A stretch of 64,000 nucleotides of DNA from Thermothielavioides terrestris NRRL 8126 (lineage: Eukaryota; Ascomycota; Sordariomycetes; Sordariales; Chaetomiaceae): NCBI RefSeq assembly GCF_000226115.1, contig NC_016459.1, positions 3,974,501 through 4,038,500 of the forward strand. Reading direction: 5' to 3'. A program made the position numbers and the translations under genes. A model generated the notes under the pieces. It was given only the letters and a program-made list of their open reading frames with translations, was not told the origin of the DNA and searched no databases. Shown piece after piece: positions 56,700 to 64,000 of the stretch (positions are counted from its first letter, which is position 1; every line of letters begins with the position of its first letter).

Positions 56700-58170
56700 C
56701 TAGTGATTGGGAATATACTAGTAATAGCGATAAAGCGAATATATCGATATTAGTATCCTCCTCTTATAAACGACCTTAGGAGCGCTCTATAATATCGATA
56801 TTAGTATCCTCCTCTTATAAGTAGCCTTAGGTACGCTCTATAGTGAAATGGTGTAAAACCTCTATACTAGCCTACCCTACTACACCTAGGACTAGGCGTA
56901 CAAGATAGTTCCTAAAGGAATGTAGTGTCCCTCTAGACGAATGAAAATAATGCGTATCGAATAGTAGGAAGGATGTCTTCTAAGAGGAAGATACGTAGCT
57001 CAGGTACGTCTAGTAGGATATAGTAGGAAGACAAAAGACGATAAGAATACGGTTAGAGCTTAATAGCTCGAATGCCTATTGTCTAGACAAAGGTAGAACA
57101 ATAAAAGGAAAGGCTCGATAGCCTTCTTAGAAGAAGGAAAACCACTAACGTAGTGTCAACGAACGTATATTAACAACTGCTTAATGTCTTGCTTAATGAC
57201 GAAGAAGATAGGCTTAGCCTACTTAAATATATATAACTAGAGGGCCAGACCCCTTGGCAACGAATGCAATGCACTGAAACAAATAGAAAAACTAGGTCTC
57301 TATGCTTAGGTAGTCTATCACCCTAATTCAATAGTATTAGAACCTTCCTTCGAGTTAGCTATCTCGATCAGTTTGGATGGCGGTGGCTAGGAACGCTATA
57401 CTTAACGATCTAGTCGACCCTAGGATATAGAACGCGATTTCAAACGCGCTAAGGGCTTTGAACGAGAGCTAGACTTCGATCGAGGGCGTAAGCAAGTAGC
57501 GGATACGCCTATTTTACAAGACTTTAATATATTATATACCTAGCGACGTTAGATCGGTGATTTAGGCGTAAGAGGTTCAGCGGAGGCGGCAACAGGAGGT
57601 TTAGTGGTAGAGGCGGCGGTAGGGGTAGCAGTAGGAGCTTTAGCGATAGCGACGGCGACGGCTTTAGTAGTATAGTACAATACGATCCTGATCTGCTTAT
57701 TGCCGATAGGCGTTGCTATAGCTAGGGCGGCGGTAGCGACAGCTTCGGCGGCTTTAGCGGTATAGTACGATACGATCTTAATCTACCTAGCGGCTTTAGA
57801 GGGTTTAAAAGGTTTAGGAGCTTCGTAAATTAGGTAGGCACTATAGCGAGAAGGATCTAGTACTTTACTTCTTTATATAAGTATACGACTACGCTTCGAA
57901 GGCGCTATCGAGAACTGTACTAGGCTACGAAGAGGGTAGGCGCGATAGATTATATATAGTAGATCACTAAAGCGCCTAAGAATAGAGGTAGGAGGTCGCG
58001 TAATAGGCTTACCAACGCTAGGCTAGCTAGGAGGTATCGAGGGTATAATACTAAGGAACTATATAGCGGCGTCTTCGTTGGTGGCTCTAGCAATATATCT
58101 ATAGCTTTAGGAAGCCTAGGAGATGGCGGTAAGCCTACGAGATACCTAGAAAGGCTAGGAATAACTCAGT
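56700..58170 (+). pseudogene. Decayed plus-strand frames in the DD34E element, Gly/Arg-rich
   Basis: Two protein-like segments are visible. The first, about 56705-57180, contains a 17-codon tandem duplication and basic stretches. The second, about 57570-58160 in another frame, starts Gly/Ser/Arg-rich (FSGGGNRRFSGRGGG) and continues as a basic region ending near GVFVGGSSNIS. Within the second, the stops I noted are TAG, as RIP of TGG/CAG would give. The frame change could reflect an intron between them. The product is unrecognised. Confidence 0.45.
56741..56842 (+). repeat. 51-bp direct tandem duplication
   Basis: Two adjacent 51-bp units begin ATATCGATATTAGTATCC and differ at a few positions. 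The unit is 17 codons, so it preserves the surrounding frame. Confidence 0.88.
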
Positions 58171-58425
58171 GGCTAGGAATCAGGGGTAATTGCTAGTGCG
58201 CTATACCCCTGATTTAATTGAACGGCTATTAACTAAGCTAAAATACGCTGTTGAGCTTCAACAAATATATAAAAACACTAGAAAATGGCGATTTGGGCCG
58301 TTTTTTGCAGTATCTACGGCTTCAATATTGATGGCACTGATGGCAGTGTGTTGTATACTACTATCAAATTAGGTGTACGGTGCAGCCATTTGGACCCACT
58401 TTGACCTAGTGTTTGACAACCACAA

Positions 58426-58920
58426 CACATTTCCGGTTTCGGGAGCCTTCACTGCAGCGCGCAAACAATGGCGCAGTACCGTGATGCATTTCCTAGCCGT
58501 TCTTAAAGCAATCACCAGACAGACAGACAAACATGTGCCCCGCCAAGTATGACTCTTTCAACTCAACTCCGACCAATGACCACCTATCCAGGCTACACTC
58601 CCAATGAAGGCCGCTTCATGACCACAAGAAAGACCCTTGGCTCCATATAAAGTCAATGGGAAAAACAAAGGATCTGTCTGATCCATAGTCCAATCCTCCT
58701 TTCCTCAAAAACAAATCCCGAAATTCACCAACCCAGTTCATTTCCCCTGGCTCCTGTATTCCAAGTCCAGCAGTTGAATCCTCAGTCTAACCTCCGCGAC
58801 CTATACGCAACCTTCATCCTCCTCTTAGATGACCGGCGACAAGACCTTCATCCCGTTCGGCACCGCCGTGAGCCTCACCATTCACAAGCGTGGCGGCTGC
58901 CGGCGCCGCAGCATTGCTAT
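58426..58920. other. 3' flank of the PKS gene
   Basis: Non-repetitive, moderately AT-rich DNA between the DD34E element and the PKS stop codon. A second frame overlapping the PKS 3' end stays open to 58814. No separate gene is seen. Confidence 0.5.
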
Positions 58921-61900
58921 TCACGACCGGGGTCGACCTCCGGCGCGCGACTCCATGATCGGGCCCGCGATCTCCTGGCACAGCTTGGCAATGGTCAGCC
59001 CGCTCAGGATCTTCATGACCGCCACATCCAGGCCGAGCGCCTTCCAGATCCACGCCCGGATGTCCACGGCGGCAAGCGAGTCGACGCCGAGCTCCGCAAT
59101 GCTGTGGTCGCCCGTCACGCTGCCCTCCGCCAGCTGGAGCTGGCTCTGCAGTCGCGCGATGAAAACCTGGACCAGCACATCGACGAGTTCCGCGCTGGTC
59201 TGTGCCGCGTCCATCTGCTCCTTCAGGCTCTGCTGCTGCTGCGAGCCGTCCCGGGCGGCGTCGACCTCCAGCCCCTCGTCGCGGCGAGTGAGGTGCGAGA
59301 AGCGAGGGTCGGTGTGCCAGTTCAGCGTCGGCGCGTGGGCATGGAACCGCCGCATGCCGGTCGTGATGTCGTAGATCTGGCCCGGAACCGGCTTGCCGGC
59401 CACGATCGCCTCGACGAACATGTGGTGGATGTCGCGCTCGGAGATGGGCGGGTAGCCCTCGCGCTCGAGGCCCTCGTAGAGGTCGTCCTTCTCGCGGTGC
59501 AGGAACCCGAGACCGTAGATGACCCCGATGTTGACCACCGAGCCGGGGAGCCCGCGGCGGCGACGAGACGCGGCCAGGCCGTTCATGTACATGTTGGCGG
59601 CGGCGTAGTTGGACTGCCCGGCGTGGCCGCCGATGGCGGCGAATGACGACGTCATGATGAAGAAGTCCATGTCCGGGCTGTCGAAGACAGCGTCGAGATT
59701 CGCGGAGCCCACCGTCTTGGGCTTCATGACGCGGTGCAGGGTCTCCAGGGACATCTGGGAGAAGACGCGGTCTTCGAGGACCATGGCGCCGTTGACGACG
59801 CCGCCCACCGGAGGCAGGGTCTGTGCGAGCTTGGACTTGAAGGCCACCACCCGCTCCAGAGAAGTGACGTCGAGCGCTTCGAAGCGAACCGTGATGCCCT
59901 TGGACAGCATCTCGGTCTGCCACTTCGGTTGGGTCTTCGGCGGATTCCGGCTGCAAAGGACGATGTGGCGTGCGCCCTGCTGGACGAAGAGGGTGCACAG
60001 ACTCTGGCCAAAATCGCGGGTGAGGCCAACCAAGACGTATGTTTTTCCCGGACTCAGCAGCCGGGTGCCGGCCAACGGCTTGACGATCTGGGAGACTGAT
60101 CGCTCAGCCTTCCAGTCAATGACCTGGAACGGCTGGACCCGGGCATTGGGGCGGAGGAGCTCGTTGACCGTCACCATGGCAGGCTCAATCTCGGAAGTCC
60201 ATGTCCGCGCCCTGGCGATGGCAAGGGCGACAGCCTCGTCCCACAGCCGCCCGGGCGCGGCGACGTCGGTCGGGGTGGCGAAGTGACGAGTCCGGACGAG
60301 AGATGAGTACGAGGTGTATTGCGAGTTCGCTGGCAAAGTCCGGACCAACATGGCTGAGAGCTTGCTCGACTCTGGGAGCATGTCAATCACCCAGGCGCCG
60401 TCGTGGGAATGCAGCGCCTTGACTTCTCGCAGGGGGGAACCGGGGTGCAAGTAAACCATGTCCATGTTGGCGGCGCATCGAGCGGCATCCCCCGAGCAGA
60501 CACGGAGCTGCACATTGCGACTGCCGAGAACCTCCTTGACGCACTCGTAGAACGTCTTGTCCGGTTCGATTAGGAGGATCGATCGGCTCTGGACTGAGCC
60601 GGCGATAGTAAGAGCCGCGAGGTACCGTGCAAGAAGTCCCAGGAGCACCGGCCGAGGCAGTGCAGCGTCGTCGATGGTGCTCACATTCGAAGGCGGAACG
60701 GAGATGTACGATGCATTTGCCTCCGAAAGCCCGACTTGGATCTTGCCCGTCTCCAAGCTCCGCCCAATGCAGATGTGGGAGAGAACCGGTCCCACGCTCA
60801 CAGCGTCCACGGTGCTGTAGTCCACCTGGATCGTCAAGTGACCCGGTGTTTCCTCAAGGTCGCGTACACTCGAGACTCTGACTTCGCGCTTGGTCGAGTC
60901 GTCCTCGGCCTGGGCCACGCGCACGACGCTCTCCAGGGTGTTGACCGTGTTCGAGATGACGCGACGAGCCGCGTTGATCCGGTCATTCCCTTCTTTCCAT
61001 GGCTTGAGGCGCGGCACCAGGCGGCGCCCGCCCTCCCAGTGCACCTCGGACTCTTTGATCCAAAGCGGCTTCGTGGAACCCGCCGTCCCCACCAGGCCCT
61101 GCTGAGCGAGCCGGGCAAAGGTCTCCGCAATTGTCTCTGCGGCGGGTGCAGGATCCATGGTGTCCAGGTCGAGAACCTGCAACACCAGGCCGGGAGTCTC
61201 GGCTACCAGGGTCCGAGTGAAGCCGAGTGATGCCGCGTGGTGCGGGTTGGCGAAGCGGGCCTGGTATGTCACCCACAGGATGGTCATCTGGGGCCTGAAG
61301 AGGGCGCGCAGAGCCTCCATGCGCTCCTTGGTCATGGTCGCTAAGATCGGCTCGTCCAGGTCGTTGAGGAGGATGCTCGCGGAGTACGACGACAAGGAGC
61401 GAGGTTCGACCGACTCGAGAGTCTCTGCCACTTCGATGGCGCCGCAATGCGCCGCGAGAGACGAGCAGACCTCCAGCGAGATTTGTGCCGTCCATCGTTG
61501 CCTTCGTGCCGTCCATCGCTGCCTTCCGCCAACGATCAGCAGGCGCTCCGTGAGGTTGGATGTGGCCGCGTTGGCGAGTGGACGGAGCAGCAACGCCTTT
61601 TCCGGTGACTCCGCTTGGCAGACGATCAGGGAGAATCCAGGCGGGAAGTACTGGTGCGCATTCTTGATGGAACGCGCAAAACCGCACCGGTCGAGGAGAT
61701 CGGGCCAGTCAGGCGGAGAAGAAGTGGCCGGTTCGTCCTGAAGAGTTCCAACACCACGACGAATCCGATTCTTCAGCGGGCTGATGGACACGTCCACCAG
61801 GATGAGGAAACCTCCTGGCCGCATCATGCGCTTGACCGTCTTTAGCACAGTCGCGGTCTTTTCCGTCTCGATGAGCGAAGTCGCGAAGAGAACGAGGTCG

Positions 61901-64000
61901 TAAAATGGTCCATTCTCCGGCTCGGTCGCTTCCAGGTCCACCTTGTCAATCATGACCTTCCTCCGGACGGAATCGCTTAGGCGCACACGAGCCTCGAGGT
62001 TCTTCTCGGGCTCGGATCCAACCCTGAAAAGACAAAAAGATTCCTGCAAGCCGGCGAGGACGTGCTCAGTCAAACCCAGCTCGGGGTCCGTCAGACCCAA
62101 GACGTTCATGCGCGGATACTTGTGGGCAATCTGGCCCACGACGCGGGAGACGTGACGCTGGAATCTGGTAAGCTGGCGCGCCTCCTCGATGACTGCCGGC
62201 AGCATGCCCGGGAGCACGTCCGGAAGATCCTTGCCCAGCTCGCGGATCAAGTCCAGAGCCAGGAAGTAGGGCGAGTGCCGGACGAAAGAGTCGAGAGTCT
62301 CTTCCGTCTCGTGCGGCCACGAAGTCTGCGGATCCATGATCTCGACTTGCCCCGGGATCTCTGCCAACGTAGCAGGCGGGAGCGGGCTGGTGGACGCGTG
62401 GTTCGAGTAGAATGATGCGACTCGCACACAGCTCTCGATCAGCATCGGGTCGGCAGCGTGCATGTCGGAGTCCTCTGCAGAGATGATCTCATACTCCGGG
62501 TCAACGTCGAATGTCGTCGTCAGGTAAAGCTCGTAGTCGTCTTCTGGCTTTGTTGGGCTGAACGACCCGACCGTAAGACCCTGAACCTGTATTTCCATGT
62601 CGCCTTTGGGACTGAAGATATCGATGTCCGCGGTAAAGGACGCCGCAGTTTCCGCCGTGATGGGCGTCGCCTTGGTCAAGTACGCATCGACAGCAAGCCA
62701 GTCGCTGTCGCGGTCCTTGATGTCGCTAATCGCCAAATTAAAGCGAACGGACTCAATCGCGAGAGGAAGGAATGGCGTCCAGATCGCGTTGTCCCCAGGG
62801 GAGGAGATGGTGACAAATGCCGTTTGCAGGCAGCTGTCCAAAGTAGCTGGGCTGATGGCCAGCTTTGTTGTGTCCTCCTCGTGAAACTTCTTAAGGGTAC
62901 CGGAAGCAAAATTATACCGCCTTTCTAGAGTCTCCAAGCCCTTAAAGGGGCCCGTGTACACCAGACCGGTTCCGGCCATCATGTGGTAGAAGGCCTCAGG
63001 GCTTGCGTGCAGCACTTCCGCTCGTTCCTTGGGTCGCCGGGGCAACGCCGCAGAGGACGGCTCGCCGATGGCGATGGTAAGGTTTCCGGTGAAGTTTTTC
63101 TTCATGTCGGTGCCGCCGTCCGGAATTGCGGAGGTCATGATGAAGGAGGCCTCAATCGTCGTATGGCTCTCGCTCTCGATGGTCAGGGTGAACAAGATCT
63201 CGATGCCGGCAGTATTAGGCTCGAGGATGATTCCGCTGTGAAACCTCAAATCGCGCAGTTCGACGACCGACGCCTGACGGCCTGCCAGGGCGACTCGGGC
63301 AGCATCCAGGGTCATGACAAGGTAGGCTGACGCTGGAAACAGTGCCTGGCCTTGGAAGCTATGATGCTTCACCCAAGGAAGCCTTTCGAACTTGAGAATG
63401 TTGCGCCATCGGAGCTGGTGCTTATTGTCGTCGCGGGTCCGAACGCCGAGGAGCTCGTGCGGAGCGTCAGGCTTGAAGTGATACTGACGAGAAATGCGCG
63501 ACTCGCGATGATACTTCTGGGAATGGTCCCACGGATACAAGGGCGCATCGGCCAGCCGAACCTTGGCAAGTTGGGGCTGCACGGAGCCCAGGACAAATTG
63601 GCGGATCTGCTGAGAAGAGGAGCCAAACTGCGTCCACATCCAGCCTAGGAAGTCGGCAAAGGCTTCGCGATCATCCGTCTTGCGGTGAAGCAAGCCGGAG
63701 TAAGGGATGGCCGAGTCGCTCTTCTCTTTCACGGTCTCAGTAACTGGGCCCTTCAGCGCAGGGTGCGGCCCAACTTCGATGGCGCAGTCGAACGGGCCGA
63801 GAGTGTCGATGGCAGTGCCGACGGCCTCGTAGAAGAGAACCGGCTTGACCATGTTGTCCTTCCAGTAGCTGGCCTTCAGCTCTTTCTGTGAGGGTTGTCC
63901 GGAGCCATAAACGCTGGAGACCCAGATCGTCCCATTGCCCTCTGTCGGTGTGATGGCGCAGGCATTGAGGTTCTCGAGGTACCGAGCCGCAGGAGCCTCC
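58921..64000 (-). CDS. Highly reducing polyketide synthase, 3' part (5' end outside window)
   Basis: Open from the window edge, with 1692 residues visible. Order: end of the acyltransferase (VSSVYGSG, SYWKDNMVKPVLF), dehydratase (HHSFQGQALFP at about 212; second motif TLDSCLQ), a methyltransferase-like region whose SAM motif I is lost (VLGLTDPELG), a degenerate enoylreductase-like region without an NADPH loop, ketoreductase (YVLVGLTRDFGQSL; SSFAAIGG..SNYAAAN) and ACP (LGVDSLAAVDIR). No condensation or release domain follows. The layout is like LovB/PKS-NRPS-type synthases that rely on a partner enoylreductase. It should make a reduced polyketide. A 21-bp duplication at 61485-61526 adds seven residues. 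A second frame continues past the stop to 58814, so the exact C terminus is uncertain. Confidence 0.92.
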   Translation of the reverse strand, partial: EAPAARYLENLNACAITPTEGNGTIWVSSVYGSGQPSQKELKASYWKDNMVKPVLFYEAVGTAIDTLGPFDCAIEVGPHPALKGPVTETVKEKSDSAIPYSGLLHRKTDDREAFADFLGWMWTQFGSSSQQIRQFVLGSVQPQLAKVRLADAPLYPWDHSQKYHRESRISRQYHFKPDAPHELLGVRTRDDNKHQLRWRNILKFERLPWVKHHSFQGQALFPASAYLVMTLDAARVALAGRQASVVELRDLRFHSGIILEPNTAGIEILFTLTIESESHTTIEASFIMTSAIPDGGTDMKKNFTGNLTIAIGEPSSAALPRRPKERAEVLHASPEAFYHMMAGTGLVYTGPFKGLETLERRYNFASGTLKKFHEEDTTKLAISPATLDSCLQTAFVTISSPGDNAIWTPFLPLAIESVRFNLAISDIKDRDSDWLAVDAYLTKATPITAETAASFTADIDIFSPKGDMEIQVQGLTVGSFSPTKPEDDYELYLTTTFDVDPEYEIISAEDSDMHAADPMLIESCVRVASFYSNHASTSPLPPATLAEIPGQVEIMDPQTSWPHETEETLDSFVRHSPYFLALDLIRELGKDLPDVLPGMLPAVIEEARQLTRFQRHVSRVVGQIAHKYPRMNVLGLTDPELGLTEHVLAGLQESFCLFRVGSEPEKNLEARVRLSDSVRRKVMIDKVDLEATEPENGPFYDLVLFATSLIETEKTATVLKTVKRMMRPGGFLILVDVSISPLKNRIRRGVGTLQDEPATSSPPDWPDLLDRCGFARSIKNAHQYFPPGFSLIVCQAESPEKALLLRPLANAATSNLTERLLIVGGRQRWTARRQRWTAQISLEVCSSLAAHCGAIEVAETLESVEPRSLSSYSASILLNDLDEPILATMTKERMEALRALFRPQMTILWVTYQARFANPHHAASLGFTRTLVAETPGLVLQVLDLDTMDPAPAAETIAETFARLAQQGLVGTAGSTKPLWIKESEVHWEGGRRLVPRLKPWKEGNDRINAARRVISNTVNTLESVVRVAQAEDDSTKREVRVSSVRDLEETPGHLTIQVDYSTVDAVSVGPVLSHICIGRSLETGKIQVGLSEANASYISVPPSNVSTIDDAALPRPVLLGLLARYLAALTIAGSVQSRSILLIEPDKTFYECVKEVLGSRNVQLRVCSGDAARCAANMDMVYLHPGSPLREVKALHSHDGAWVIDMLPESSKLSAMLVRTLPANSQYTSYSSLVRTRHFATPTDVAAPGRLWDEAVALAIARARTWTSEIEPAMVTVNELLRPNARVQPFQVIDWKAERSVSQIVKPLAGTRLLSPGKTYVLVGLTRDFGQSLCTLFVQQGARHIVLCSRNPPKTQPKWQTEMLSKGITVRFEALDVTSLERVVAFKSKLAQTLPPVGGVVNGAMVLEDRVFSQMSLETLHRVMKPKTVGSANLDAVFDSPDMDFFIMTSSFAAIGGHAGQSNYAAANMYMNGLAASRRRRGLPGSVVNIGVIYGLGFLHREKDDLYEGLEREGYPPISERDIHHMFVEAIVAGKPVPGQIYDITTGMRRFHAHAPTLNWHTDPRFSHLTRRDEGLEVDAARDGSQQQQSLKEQMDAAQTSAELVDVLVQVFIARLQSQLQLAEGSVTGDHSIAELGVDSLAAVDIRAWIWKALGLDVAVMKILSGLTIAKLCQEIAGPIMESRAGGRPRS

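Larger units (their letters stand above)
47034..58425 (+). mobile_element. Large Tc1/mariner-like (DD34E) element, split by copia copy 2
   Basis: Nearly identical terminal inverted repeats of 168 bp begin TTGTGGTTGTYAAACACTAG: left arm 47034-47129 plus 53168-53239, right arm 58258-58425. The left arm is interrupted by the nested copia element, whose CCATC duplication marks the break. Without that insertion the element is about 5.35 kb. It encodes a decayed DDE transposase on the plus strand and shows at least two further decayed frames. The flanking bases are CA on both sides; no TA duplication, as expected for Tc1/mariner, is obvious. RIP damage is heavy. The great length and long inverted repeats are unusual for this superfamily. 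Confidence 0.85.

Noticed and set aside
58190..58372. 60-codon frame across the right inverted repeat
   Set aside because: It lies mostly within the terminal repeat of the DD34E element, and its mirror appears at the left end near 46910-47128; a by-product of the repeat.

Overview
This window looks like nuclear DNA of a filamentous ascomycete (Pezizomycotina, most likely Sordariomycetes). Genes are compact, with short GT..AG introns of about 50-200 bp and CTRAC/CTAAC-type branch sites. The gene content fits this group: an assimilatory nitrate reductase with a long N-terminal arm, a hydrophobin, a GPI-type secreted protein, a highly reducing polyketide synthase and a HeLo-like STAND N-terminal domain protein. 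AT-rich transposons full of TpA and of TAG/TAA codons at former TGG/CAG/CAA positions show that RIP (repeat-induced point mutation) has acted. Gene models were assembled by eye from reading frames, splice consensus and protein conservation.

Layout. 0.6-4.2 kb: nitrate reductase (minus), with a NIT4/NirA-like site upstream, then a tRNA-Gln(CUG) with an intron. 4.9 kb: an 80-bp LTR-like insertion with a perfect 5-bp target duplication. 6.1-7.5 kb: stand-alone HeLo-like domain protein. 8.2-14.5 kb: a 1995-residue ZNFX1/Hrr1-type helicase. 16.4-18.2 kb: Ser/Gly/Asn-rich single-pass membrane protein. 18.6-19.9 kb: two 404-bp hAT-like MITEs carrying degenerate telomere-like repeats. 20.9-21.5 kb: inverted repeat arms around a 44-bp perfect palindrome and a 48-T run. 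24-27.4 kb: GPI-type secreted protein, a subtilase remnant and a secreted Gly-Lys repeat protein. 30.5-34.3 kb: second copy of the 80-bp element just upstream of a hydrophobin, an HTH/AT-hook protein and a secreted GH18 protein. 41.2-46.1 kb: a small conserved fungal protein, an APH-type kinase-like protein and an NTF2-like/flavin monooxygenase fusion. 58.9 kb to the right edge: the 3' part of a highly reducing PKS, cut by the window end.

Mobile DNA fills about 35.0-41.0 and 47.0-58.4 kb. Two copies of one Ty1/copia family, both coded on the minus strand, keep 5-bp target duplications (GAGAT; CCATC). The second lies inside the left terminal inverted repeat of a large Tc1/mariner-like DD34E element with 168-bp inverted repeats. 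That element is about 5.35 kb net and shows further decayed reading frames beyond the transposase. It is the least ordinary structure in the window.

The genes do not form one pathway. Nitrate reductase, the helicase and the hydrophobin are separate housekeeping or surface functions. The PKS may belong to a secondary-metabolite cluster that continues to the right of the window. The FMO and APH-like genes lie on the other side of 11 kb of repeats from it, so a link to the PKS is speculative.
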